DNA from: an uncultured Acidobacteriota bacterium
GTDB lineage: Bacteria > Acidobacteriota > Terriglobia > Terriglobales > Acidobacteriaceae
Direction of reading: 5' to 3'
Length of the DNA stretch: 7,227 nucleotides
Assembly: GCA_903932385.1 (NCBI GenBank)
Contig: CAIZGA010000447.1
Coordinates: 1-7,227, forward strand
Positions 1 through 5,936 of the stretch are shown here, piece by piece (position 1 is the stretch's first letter; each line of letters opens with the position of its first letter). The notes under the pieces are model-generated. The model searched no databases and was not told where the DNA came from. It was given only the letters and a program-made list of their open reading frames with translations. Made by a program: the position numbers and the translations under genes.

Positions 1-38
1 CCCTGCAGGCCGGTGGTCTCTGTCGTTGTGGTCGCCAT
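1..38 (-). CDS. cysN: Start of probable cysN (sulfate adenylyltransferase large subunit), truncated by window edge
   Basis: Only the first 12 codons are present, reading [12 protein letters not shown], so the protein itself cannot be recognised. The call rests on context: its ATG shares one base with the TGA stop of cysD (TGATG overlap). In known sulfate-activation operons the GTPase subunit CysN, or a CysN-CysC fusion, directly follows cysD. A GAGGG stretch about ten bases before the ATG, inside the end of cysD, could serve as ribosome binding site. Translational coupling to cysD is likely from the overlap. The gene could also be a different cys gene. Confidence 0.55.
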   Translation of the reverse strand, partial: MATTTTETTGLQ

Positions 39-979
39 CAGAAATATCCCTCACGTTTCTTGGTTTCCATGGAGCCTTCTTCATCGTGGTCAATCACACG
101 GTTCTCGCGTTCGGAGCGGCGGAAGCCAATCAGCTCCTGGATAAGTTCCGGCAGCGTTTCTGCATCGGAACGGATGGCGCCGGCGCAGGGCAGGCAGCCC
201 AGGGAACGCATGCGGCATTTGACGGTGGTAATTTTTTCTCCCGGCAGCAGCTTGGTATCTTCATACGCAAGAATCAGCGAGCCGTTGCGTTCGATGACGG
301 TGCGGTCCTTGGCGAAGTAGAGCGGCACAATGGGAATCTGTTCGGCGTAAATGTAGAGCCAGATGTCGAGCTCGGTCCAATTGGAGAGCGGGAAGACGCG
401 AATGCTTTCGCCTTTGCGCAGGCGGGAGTTGTACAGGCTCCAAAGTTCGGGGCGCTGATTCTTCGGGTCCCACTGGCCGGCCCCATCGCGGAAGCTGTAG
501 ACGCGTTCTTTAGCGCGGGATTTTTCTTCATCGCGCCGCGCACCGCCAAAGGCCGCATCGTAACCGCCCTCGGCAAGACCATCGAGCAGCGAACGGGTCT
601 TGAGCAGACCGCAGCAGTTCTGTGTGCCCAACGTGTAGGGATTGGCACCGGCATCGAGCGCGGCCTGGTTCTTGTGCACGATGAGTTCGGCGCCGATTTC
701 CTTGGTGTAATTGTCGCGGAAGGTAATCATCTCGCGGAACTTGTAGCTGGTATCAATGTGCAGCAGGGGGAACGGGATGCGGCCCGGGTGGAAGGCCTTC
801 TGCGCCAGGCGCAGCATCACCGAAGAATCTTTGCCGATGGAGTAGAGCATCACTGGGCGCGCAAATTCGGCAACGGCCTCGCGCATGATGTGGATGCTTT
901 CGGCTTCAAGCGCCTGCAGGTGGTTGAGAGTGGTGTGACTGATGGCGCTGGTGCCGGATTCTGTGACTGAAGTCGTCAT
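38..979 (-). CDS. cysD: Sulfate adenylyltransferase subunit 2 (ATP sulfurylase small subunit CysD)
   Basis: CysD is the catalytic subunit of the CysDN ATP sulfurylase, which makes adenosine 5'-phosphosulfate from ATP and sulfate in the cytoplasm, the first step of assimilatory sulfate reduction. The 313-residue product has the PP-loop SIGKDSS at residues 47-53, the following LHIDTSYKF strand, the family block [14 protein letters not shown] and the characteristic C-terminus ending [12 protein letters not shown]. Length is close to the roughly 300 residues usual for the family. The segment [15 protein letters not shown] differs from the enterobacterial RFRTLGCWPLTGAV and carries extra cysteines. 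The start at 979 is chosen because AGGAAA lies about ten bases upstream; an in-frame TTG at 1018 would add 13 residues but lacks such a site. The gene is preceded by a Cys-rich leader ORF and followed by an overlapping start, probably cysN. Confidence 0.95.
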   Translation of the reverse strand: MTTSVTESGTSAISHTTLNHLQALEAESIHIMREAVAEFARPVMLYSIGKDSSVMLRLAQKAFHPGRIPFPLLHIDTSYKFREMITFRDNYTKEIGAELIVHKNQAALDAGANPYTLGTQNCCGLLKTRSLLDGLAEGGYDAAFGGARRDEEKSRAKERVYSFRDGAGQWDPKNQRPELWSLYNSRLRKGESIRVFPLSNWTELDIWLYIYAEQIPIVPLYFAKDRTVIERNGSLILAYEDTKLLPGEKITTVKCRMRSLGCLPCAGAIRSDAETLPELIQELIGFRRSERENRVIDHDEEGSMETKKREGYF

Positions 980-987
980 GGGATAGA

Positions 988-995
988 TTTCCTGT
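988..995 (-). promoter_or_regulatory. Ribosome binding site of cysD
   Basis: ACAGGAAA on the minus strand lies about ten bases before the ATG at 979 and decides the start over the TTG at 1018. Its ACAGG core (991-995) is complementary to CCTGT (1074-1078) inside the cysteine codons of the upstream leader ORF. It can also form a weak four-pair local hairpin with CCTG at 1000-1003. Both pairings are read directly from the sequence; their use in the cell is inference. Confidence 0.6.
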
Positions 996-1048
996 GTGTC
1001 AGGTTCAGCAGCGTGCAAAGTGGCGTTGGAGATGGCGCTTGAACAGCA

Positions 1049-1071
1049 TTACCGCGGATTGCTAGCGGCAA
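1049..1071 (-). promoter_or_regulatory. Hairpin over the end of the Cys leader ORF
   Basis: On the minus strand TTGCCGC (1065-1071) pairs with GCGGTAA (1049-1055) in seven pairs including one G-T, around a nine-base loop. The 5' arm contains the last cysteine codon, the final Arg codon and the end of the preceding Cys codon; the loop begins with the TAG stop. A ribosome stalled on the Cys codons would prevent this stem. There is no U-run after it, so it does not look like an intrinsic terminator. Confidence 0.4.
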
Positions 1072-1142
1072 CAACAGGTGACCGCAACCGTGCCGGGCAG
1101 CACAGTGAAACAACAAACGCGGCTCTGGAGAATATGGGACAT
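1062..1142 (-). CDS. Cysteine-rich leader peptide ORF upstream of cysD (candidate attenuator)
   Basis: This 26-codon ORF starts at an ATG about 30 bases after the predicted transcription start and stops 82 bases before the cysD ATG. It encodes MSHILQSRVCC followed by FTVLPGTVAVTCCCR. Five of 26 residues are cysteine, three of them consecutive just before the final Arg and stop. No other long run of rare residues is present, and no Shine-Dalgarno sequence is visible before its ATG. Leader ORFs rich in the pathway's end-product amino acid are a known attenuation device, and polycysteine leader ORFs upstream of sulfur genes are described in mycobacteria. Here the position before a cysteine-biosynthesis gene fits that role. 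The Cys codons overlap a hairpin and a stretch complementary to the cysD ribosome binding site. Function as a cysteine sensor is inference; chance occurrence cannot be excluded. Confidence 0.6.
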   Translation of the reverse strand: MSHILQSRVCCFTVLPGTVAVTCCCR

Positions 1143-1178
1143 AGTTGCAACGCTATCGGCAAAAATCCAACTATTAGC

Positions 1179-1207
1179 ATGATAAATGGGGCAACCGGCT
1201 TGGGCAA
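1179..1207 (-). promoter_or_regulatory. Predicted sigma-70 type promoter of the leader-cysD transcript
   Basis: On the minus strand TTGCCC (1202-1207; four of six bases match TTGACA) and TATCAT (1179-1184; five of six match TATAAT) are separated by exactly 17 bases. The expected transcription start is near A1172, leaving about 30 bases before the leader ORF at 1142. The placement supports a transcript that includes the Cys-rich leader before cysD. Confidence 0.55.
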
Positions 1208-1284
1208 GCGAGGTCGGCGGAAGTGATTGAATCCATTATGGTGTTGGCTGATGTAGGCTGGTACAGAAATTGGAGGGCATGGAG

Positions 1285-1788
1285 ATGGCGGCAGAAATAG
1301 AACAGACGGCGAAGGACATCGCGAAAATTAAAGAGCAGGAAGCAGCGCTGCATCTGGACCGATTGGATGCGGAAACCGTTTGGCGGCTGGGAACGTTGGT
1401 GCGTGAAATGGCGGTCGAGCGCGGCCATGCGATTGCGATTGAGATTCGGCGCGGGCATACGCCGGTATTTCTGGCGACGTTTGACGGCATCACCGCGAAC
1501 AATATGGACTGGGTCCGCAAGAAGGCCAACAGCACGCTGTATTTTGAACGCAGCACCTATTCGATGGGGTTGGATTTCAAACAACGCGGCATCACGGTGA
1601 GTTCGCGGTACGGATTGCCAGAGAAAGACTACGCAACGGACGGCGGTTGTTTTCCGCTGCGGGTGAAGCATGTGGGCGTGGTGGGATGCCTGACGATTTC
1701 CGGCCTGGACCAGCGCGCCGACCATGAACTGGCCGTAGAAGCGATTTGTAAATTGCTGGGGAAGAATTACAAAGAGCTGGCGTTGTAA
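1285..1788 (+). CDS. UPF0303 / HbpS-GlcG-like (heme-degrading domain annotated) protein
   Basis: The 167-residue product resembles the UPF0303 branch of the HbpS/GlcG superfamily. Members are small cytosolic proteins often annotated as having a heme-degrading domain, but their biochemical role is not settled. Recognisable family blocks are the FDGITANNMDWVRKKANS stretch around residues 66-83 and the Gly-rich GGCFPLRVKHVGVVGCLTI block around 120-138, followed by SGLDQRADHELAVEAI (139-154). Length matches the family's usual 155-170 residues. The start at 1285 is chosen because GGAGGG (1272-1277) sits seven bases upstream; in-frame TTG 1270 and ATG 1279 lie too close to or within that site. It is divergent from the cysD leader promoter and has no obvious functional link to it. 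Its stop is two bases from the convergent kinase stop. No signal peptide is seen. Confidence 0.85.
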   Translation: MAAEIEQTAKDIAKIKEQEAALHLDRLDAETVWRLGTLVREMAVERGHAIAIEIRRGHTPVFLATFDGITANNMDWVRKKANSTLYFERSTYSMGLDFKQRGITVSSRYGLPEKDYATDGGCFPLRVKHVGVVGCLTISGLDQRADHELAVEAICKLLGKNYKELAL

Positions 1789-1790
1789 AT

Positions 1791-2441
1791 CTACTCGGAA
1801 CGCGCGCCGAGCGGCAGCAGGTACTGGCGGCCATGGATGGGTTCCGAGAGCCGCGCGAGCAATAGTTGCAGGTCGCGATTGTTGCGGACGAAGTCGATAT
1901 CGCTGGTGTCGACTACCAGCAGATCGCTGGCCGAGTAGTGGAAGAAAAAATGTTCGTAGGCTGCGGCCACCTGCGCAATGTACTTCTCGCTGATGGCGCG
2001 TTCGCCGGGAATGCCTTTGCGCTTCAGCCGCTGCTGCAGAATTTCCGGCGGCGCTTTGAGGTAGATGACCAGGTCGGGCGTGGGCAGCTGGTTGCGGAAG
2101 AAGGTGTGGTAGCGGGTGTAGATGGCCAGCTCTTCATCCGATAGGTTCAGGCAGGCGAAGAGCTTGTCTTTCTCAAAAATATAATCGCTGACCACCGGCT
2201 GCGCGATGGCTTCTCCAGTGCTGCTGAGCTGGCGGAAGCGTTCGTAGAGAAACCACATCTGCGTGGCAAAGGCCATGCCCGGTTCATTGCGGTAGAAGCG
2301 GTCGAGGAAGGGATTGTTTTCCGGTTCCAGAATGCGGCGCGCGCCGAGAGTATCTGCCAGCACGCCGGCAAGCGTGGATTTGCCGACACGAAGGGGGCCT
2401 TCGATGGCGATGTTGCGCGGCGGGTCAAACAGTCGAGCCAT
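1791..2441 (-). CDS. Deoxynucleoside kinase (dGK/dAK family)
   Basis: The 216-residue protein is a P-loop deoxynucleoside kinase, phosphorylating deoxynucleosides with ATP in the salvage pathway. It shows the Walker A motif GPLRVGKST at residues 15-23, the substrate-pocket segment NNPFLDRFY near 42-50, the QMWFLYERF helix near 61-69, the SDYIFEKDKLFA segment (85-96) in the place of the family's DRS motif, VIYLKAPPEILQQRL (125-139) and the Arg/Lys-rich lid RLKRKGIPGER (138-148). These match the bacterial deoxyadenosine/deoxyguanosine kinase type; substrate preference cannot be read from the sequence. The start at 2441 has GGAG five bases upstream; an in-frame GTG at 2486 would add 15 residues not typical of the family. 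It is convergent with the UPF0303 gene and divergent from the peroxidase gene. Confidence 0.88.
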   Translation of the reverse strand: MARLFDPPRNIAIEGPLRVGKSTLAGVLADTLGARRILEPENNPFLDRFYRNEPGMAFATQMWFLYERFRQLSSTGEAIAQPVVSDYIFEKDKLFACLNLSDEELAIYTRYHTFFRNQLPTPDLVIYLKAPPEILQQRLKRKGIPGERAISEKYIAQVAAAYEHFFFHYSASDLLVVDTSDIDFVRNNRDLQLLLARLSEPIHGRQYLLPLGARSE

Positions 2442-2600
2442 GAGTACTCCGAAACCTTTGCAGCGAAGAAAATACGAATTTACCACGATTGCAGGCGACT
2501 TGCCAGTGACTGGGGTGAGTCATAGTTCGCGGCTCGCTGTGGAATTTTTCAGTTGGCGTCATCGGAGATACCAGCTTCTATCCTGGGCGATAATAGACCT

Positions 2601-3149
2601 ATGGCAAATTTATACGAAATCCCCCTGAATAAAATTACCGGCGAAAGCACCACGCTGGGCGAGTATCGCGGCAAAGTGATGCTGATTGTCAACGTAGCGT
2701 CGAAGTGCGGCCTGACGCCGCAGTATGAGGCGCTGGAGAAGCTCTACGAGCTGAAGCATGGCGAAGGCCTGGAAGTTCTGGGATTCCCGGCGAACGATTT
2801 TGCCGGACAGGAACCCGGCACCAATGAAGAGATTGCCACTTTCTGCACAGGCACTTTCGGCGTTAAATTTCCGATGTTCCAGAAGATTGCGGTGACCGGT
2901 GCGGAGACGCATCCGCTCTACCAGCAGCTGATTGCAGCCCAGCCCAAGGCGGCGACGCCGGAGCCGGGTGCCTTCCGCACCAAGCTGGTTGGTTATGGAT
3001 TGAATGCGAATCCGGAACCGGGCATTCTGTGGAACTTTGAGAAATTTGTGGTGGGCCGCGACGGCAGCGTTGTGGCGCGCATCTCGCCGGAAGTGGCACC
3101 GGATGATCCGCTGGTGACTGGCGCGATTGAAGCGGCGTTGAAGGCGTAG
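2601..3149 (+). CDS. btuE: Glutathione peroxidase family protein, BtuE-like (probable thioredoxin-dependent)
   Basis: The 182-residue thioredoxin-fold peroxidase reduces hydrogen peroxide and organic hydroperoxides. The catalytic tetrad is complete: Cys36 in NVASKCGLTPQY, Gln70 in FPANDFAGQEPG, and Trp144-Asn145 in LWNFEKF. The catalytic residue is cysteine, not selenocysteine. Cys82 in ATFCTGTFGVKFPMF sits where the resolving cysteine of thioredoxin-dependent members lies, so thioredoxin is the likelier electron donor (family knowledge plus inference). The insert between HPLYQQLIAAQP and LWNFEKFVVGRDG, and the length, resemble E. coli BtuE. The start at 2601 fits the usual N-terminus; a TTG at 2553 would add 16 unconserved residues. 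No clear ribosome binding site precedes the ATG, and GATAAT at 2589-2594, six bases before it, raises the possibility of a leaderless message. No signal peptide is visible, so the protein is cytoplasmic. Confidence 0.92.
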   Translation: MANLYEIPLNKITGESTTLGEYRGKVMLIVNVASKCGLTPQYEALEKLYELKHGEGLEVLGFPANDFAGQEPGTNEEIATFCTGTFGVKFPMFQKIAVTGAETHPLYQQLIAAQPKAATPEPGAFRTKLVGYGLNANPEPGILWNFEKFVVGRDGSVVARISPEVAPDDPLVTGAIEAALKA

Positions 3150-3178
3150 TCGGCAAAGTAGCGATGTAACTATGGCGG

Positions 3179-3218
3179 CACGTGCGGCGGAATTGGATGT
3201 TGATTTCGCCGCTACGTG
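3179..3218 (+). terminator. Strong hairpin between peroxidase and deacetylase genes (possible terminator or processing site)
   Basis: The arm at 3179-3192 pairs with 3204-3218 in 14 pairs, with one bulged T (3213) and one G-T pair, around an 11-base loop. It begins 30 bases after the peroxidase stop. No T-run follows on either strand, so it is not a textbook intrinsic terminator. It could halt or stabilise the upstream message, or be part of the leader of the downstream gene, whose ATG lies 27 bases on. Confidence 0.4.
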
Positions 3219-3245
3219 TGCGGCAATGCGCGACAATAATTCCGA

Positions 3246-3962
3246 ATGCTTGGCGAACTGGCAACTGCGGCGGCTGCGGGCCTGACGGCCGGCGGCCTGT
3301 ACTACGGTGCAATGGCGCCGTGGTCGCAGATGTACGGGCGGACGCTGATTGCCGGCTGCGACCAGCATGAGATCGCGCTGACCTACGATGACGGTCCCAA
3401 TGACATCCACACCGGCCACCTGCTGGAAGTGCTGGCAAAGCACAATGTACGCGCGACCTTCTTCATGATTGGGGAACGGGTGCGGCAGCGGCCACAGATG
3501 GCGCGCGAGGTGCTGGCAGCAGGGCATTGCATCGGCAACCACACGATGACGCATCCGAATTTATTGTGGTGTTCGGCATCCCGTATATGGAGCGAGTTGG
3601 CGGAGTGCAACGCGGTCCTGGCCGATACGCTGGGCATGGTGCCGGACCTGTTTCGGCCGCCCTACGGAGCGCGCCGACCGCATGTGTTGCGCGTGGCCAA
3701 TGCGCTGGGGATGACTCCGGTGCTGTGGAATGTTTCGAGTTGCGACTGGAAGATTACCGATCCAACGGCGCTGATGTCTCATGTACAACAGGGCCTGCGA
3801 AAGACGATGAAGCAGCATCGCAGCAGCAACATCCTGATGCATGACGGCGGTCACACGGCGTTGGGGATTGATCGCAGCCAAACCGTGGTCGCGACAGCAA
3901 TGCTGCTGGATAAATGTATCGACATTGGTGTGCAGTTTGTGACGCCGGAGCGCTGGCTCTAG
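3246..3962 (+). CDS. Polysaccharide deacetylase (NodB homology domain, CE4) with N-terminal membrane anchor
   Basis: The 238-residue protein is a metal-dependent carbohydrate esterase 4 enzyme, which removes N- or O-acetyl groups from an envelope or secreted polysaccharide. All main NodB motifs are visible: TYDDGP at 46-51 (catalytic base Asp48, metal ligand Asp49), HTMTH at 99-103 (two metal-binding His), RPPYGAR at 137-143, WNVSSCDWK at 161-169, and LMHDGG at 197-202 with His199. Residues 3-24 are rich in Ala, Gly and Leu and could be a signal anchor, though they lack a typical positively charged start, so export is uncertain. The ATG at 3246 has no good ribosome binding site before it. The actual substrate (peptidoglycan, chitin-like or exopolysaccharide) cannot be inferred; no glycosyltransferase or polymerase genes lie beside it. 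Confidence 0.9.
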   Translation: MLGELATAAAAGLTAGGLYYGAMAPWSQMYGRTLIAGCDQHEIALTYDDGPNDIHTGHLLEVLAKHNVRATFFMIGERVRQRPQMAREVLAAGHCIGNHTMTHPNLLWCSASRIWSELAECNAVLADTLGMVPDLFRPPYGARRPHVLRVANALGMTPVLWNVSSCDWKITDPTALMSHVQQGLRKTMKQHRSSNILMHDGGHTALGIDRSQTVVATAMLLDKCIDIGVQFVTPERWL

Positions 3963-3974
3963 CGGCGTCACAAA
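3936..3974. terminator. Hairpin at the 3' ends of the convergent deacetylase and hemL genes (possible bidirectional terminator)
   Basis: TTTGTGACGCC (3936-3946) is perfectly complementary to GGCGTCACAAA (3964-3974), giving 11 pairs. Inside it GGAGC (3947-3951) pairs with GCTCT (3956-3960) around a GCTG loop, with AGC (3961-3963) bulged. The stem spans the deacetylase stop codon (3960-3962). On the minus strand it lies just beyond the hemL stop at 3988, after a T-rich stretch. The stem's T/A ends could act as short U-tracts in either direction, but no long T-run follows. Confidence 0.45.
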
Positions 3975-3987
3975 TCAAAAAAACAAA

Positions 3988-5289
3988 TTAATTCTTTAGA
4001 GTTTTGAAGGCATGGGCTGCGGCCTTGAGCGTGAGCTTCAGGGTCACATCGTTGTGTTCGGTGCCGACAAAGGCGGCCTCAAACTGCGACGGCGGCAACC
4101 AAACGCCGGCATCGAGCATGGCGCGATGGAAGGTGCCGAAGGATTCCGTATTGGAAGTGGAAGCGGAGGCGTAGTCGGTGACCGGCGCAGCGGTAAAGAA
4201 CCAGGTGAACATGGAGCCGACGCGATTGGTGGTCAGAGGTACGCCGGCCTCGGCAGCGAGTTTTGCAACACCCTCGGCAATGGCAGCGGTGGATTTTTCC
4301 AGTTGTGAGTAAACGTCTTTGTGGTGCGCCAGCAAATAACCGACGGTTGCGCTACCGGCTGCCATCGCCAACGGATTGCCGCTGAGTGTGCCGGCCTGAT
4401 AGACAGGGCCGAGTGGGGCGAGCATGTCCATGATTTCTTCGCGGCCGCCGAAGACGCCGACCGGCAGACCGCCGCCGACAATCTTGCCCAGCGTGGTGAG
4501 GTCGGGCTGGATGTTGTACAACTGCTGCGCTCCGCCGAGCGAAACGCGGAAGCCGGTCATGACTTCATCAAATAAAAGAAGCGCGCCGTTCTTCTGCGTG
4601 ATATCGCGCAGCGCCTGCAGATAGCCGGGCGCGGGTGCGATGGTGCCGGAGTTGCCGACGACCGGCTCCACAATGACGCAGGCGATGGCGTTGGGATGCG
4701 CGGCGAAGGCTGCTTCAACCGCGGCGATGTTGTTGTAGGGAATAGCGAGGGTGAATTGCGCGGTCTCTTCCGGTACGCCGGCGGACCCGGGAATGCCGAG
4801 CGTCGCAACACCGGAGCCGGCCTTCACCAGCAATGCATCGGCATGGCCGTGATAGCAGCCTTCAAACTTGATGATGAATTTGCGGTTGGTGAAGGCGCGC
4901 GCCAGACGAATGGCCGACATGACGGCCTCTGTGCCGCTGCTGACGAAACGCATTTTCTGGATGCTGGGCACGGCGCGATTGATGAGTTCGGCGAGGTCGG
5001 ACTCAATCGGCGTAGAGGCACCGTAACTGACACCGCGACGCGCTGCGGCCTCGATGGCCTGAATGACGTGGGGCGCGGCATGGCCGAGAATCATCGGGCC
5101 CCAGGAGCCGACGTAGTCGAGATAGCGGTTGCCGTCGACGTCGTAGAGCCATGCGCCTTCTGCGCGGGTGATGAAGGGCGGATTGCCGCCGACGGCGCGA
5201 AAGGCGCGAACCGGCGAATTTACGCCGCCGGGAAAGTAGCGCTCTGCGCGCTGCTGCAACTGAGTGGAGCGGGAAAGTTCACGGGCCAT
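3988..5289 (-). CDS. hemL: Glutamate-1-semialdehyde 2,1-aminomutase
   Basis: HemL converts glutamate-1-semialdehyde to 5-aminolevulinate, the second committed step of C5-pathway tetrapyrrole synthesis, in the cytoplasm. The 433-residue length is normal. Visible class III aminotransferase features are the N-terminal [12 protein letters not shown] (19-30), [15 protein letters not shown] (117-131) at the cofactor phosphate site, YHGH (146-149), DEVMTGFR (241-248) with the PLP-binding Asp241, and the Schiff-base Lys269 in [11 protein letters not shown]. The presence of HemL implies the organism uses the C5 route rather than the Shemin route. The start at 5289 gives the conserved N-terminus; an in-frame start at 5358 would overlap the upstream gene. 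It follows the HNH gene by 19 bases. No Shine-Dalgarno sequence is evident, while TATACT lies six bases before the ATG. Confidence 0.96.
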   Translation of the reverse strand: MARELSRSTQLQQRAERYFPGGVNSPVRAFRAVGGNPPFITRAEGAWLYDVDGNRYLDYVGSWGPMILGHAAPHVIQAIEAAARRGVSYGASTPIESDLAELINRAVPSIQKMRFVSSGTEAVMSAIRLARAFTNRKFIIKFEGCYHGHADALLVKAGSGVATLGIPGSAGVPEETAQFTLAIPYNNIAAVEAAFAAHPNAIACVIVEPVVGNSGTIAPAPGYLQALRDITQKNGALLLFDEVMTGFRVSLGGAQQLYNIQPDLTTLGKIVGGGLPVGVFGGREEIMDMLAPLGPVYQAGTLSGNPLAMAAGSATVGYLLAHHKDVYSQLEKSTAAIAEGVAKLAAEAGVPLTTNRVGSMFTWFFTAAPVTDYASASTSNTESFGTFHRAMLDAGVWLPPSQFEAAFVGTEHNDVTLKLTLKAAAHAFKTLKN

Positions 5290-5295
5290 GCATCC

Positions 5296-5301
5296 AGTAT
5301 A
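5296..5301 (-). promoter_or_regulatory. Possible -10 element for a leaderless hemL transcript
   Basis: TATACT on the minus strand matches TATAAT in five of six bases and ends six bases before the hemL ATG, which would put the transcription start at or next to the A of the ATG. No convincing -35 element is present at the proper distance. hemL may simply be read from the comF promoter, but the lack of a ribosome binding site makes the coincidence worth recording. Confidence 0.25.
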
Positions 5302-5308
5302 AGCTGTG

Positions 5309-5917
5309 TTAATTCTCGAAATATAAGTAGCGGCGCCAGGCGGGCGATGCCGAACCAATCATCCGCATGATGTGACGGCTGGTGTGCAGGGTGAAGGGAC
5401 GCGGCTCGCGGGCCAGCGTCATTTCTTTTAATTCATGCAGAAGTTGGTTGCCTTTGCGACGGTTGCAGGTGTGGCAGCAGGCGACAAGATTTTCCCAACT
5501 GGACGAGCCGCCACGGCTGCGTGGGATGACGTGGTCCAGCGTGAGCTCGCTGGAGGTGAGAATGATGCCACAGTACTGGCAGGTGTTGCGGTCACGCAGC
5601 AAAATGTTTTTACGCGAGAGGGCGCGGGTCTGGTGCGGGATGCGGCGATACTCCAGCAGGCGGATGACCGACGGCATGGGGACGACAACGCGCGCGGCAT
5701 GCAACGTGGACCCCTGTTCCTCTTCCGTGCGTGCCACTCCCTTGAGCACCAGCACGAGAGCACGACGGGCACCGCAGATATTGATGGGTTCATACGAGGC
5801 ATTGAGCACCAGCACCGGTGTTTGCAGGGGCGAGGAGCCGCGCGTGCGCGATTCTGCCGGATCCGGGATGCTGACGTGACGACGAACCGAGGGAAAATGT
5901 TTTGCCGCATGCACCAT
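5309..5917 (-). CDS. HNH endonuclease family protein
   Basis: The 202-residue protein carries a C-terminal HNH nuclease domain: CQYC (113-116), the catalytic-type Asp128-His129 in [13 protein letters not shown], Asn143 in WENLVACC, and CHTCNRRKG (148-156). The two CxxC pairs form the structural zinc site. The N-terminal part contains [24 protein letters not shown] split over residues 34-57, a stretch characteristic of a widespread, uncharacterised bacterial HNH family. Its DNA target and role are not known; no methyltransferase is adjacent, so a restriction system is not indicated. The start at 5917 is chosen because AGGAG (5925-5929) lies seven bases upstream; a start at 6022 would extend about 35 residues into comF. 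It lies 19 bases after comF and 19 bases before hemL, implying co-transcription. Confidence 0.9.
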   Translation of the reverse strand: MVHAAKHFPSVRRHVSIPDPAESRTRGSSPLQTPVLVLNASYEPINICGARRALVLVLKGVARTEEEQGSTLHAARVVVPMPSVIRLLEYRRIPHQTRALSRKNILLRDRNTCQYCGIILTSSELTLDHVIPRSRGGSSSWENLVACCHTCNRRKGNQLLHELKEMTLAREPRPFTLHTSRHIMRMIGSASPAWRRYLYFEN

Positions 5918-5924
5918 GTATCTA

Positions 5925-5936
5925 CTCCTGCCTCCT
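5925..5936 (-). promoter_or_regulatory. Double Shine-Dalgarno sequence of the HNH gene
   Basis: Immediately after the comF TGA stop the minus strand reads AGGAGG (5931-5936) and then AGGAG (5925-5929), the second seven bases before the ATG at 5917. This is the strongest ribosome binding site in the window and sets the start of the HNH gene. Its position against the comF stop suggests efficient re-initiation. Confidence 0.65.

Noticed and set aside
26..970. Long plus-strand open frame opposite cysD
   Set aside because: It lies antisense to a clear CysD and its product shows no family motifs; it is a by-product of the GC-rich codon pattern of cysD.
980..1018. Upstream TTG start for cysD
   Set aside because: The ATG at 979 has AGGAAA at suitable distance and gives a length nearer the family norm.
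2507..2522. TGACT/AGTCA inverted repeat between the divergent kinase and peroxidase genes as an operator
   Set aside because: A five-base repeat with a six-base spacer is expected by chance at this scale, and no convincing promoter lies around it.
2553..2581. Promoter for the peroxidase gene (TTGGCG, 17-base gap, TTCTAT)
   Set aside because: The -35 and the spacing are acceptable, but the -10 matches in only three of six bases; too weak to list.
2610..3554. Long minus-strand open frame opposite the peroxidase and deacetylase genes
   Set aside because: It runs across two well-supported genes and the gap between them, and the product is Arg/His-rich without recognisable domains.
4696..5370. 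Plus-strand open frame opposite hemL
   Set aside because: hemL is unambiguous on the other strand; the frame has no motif or ribosome binding site of its own.
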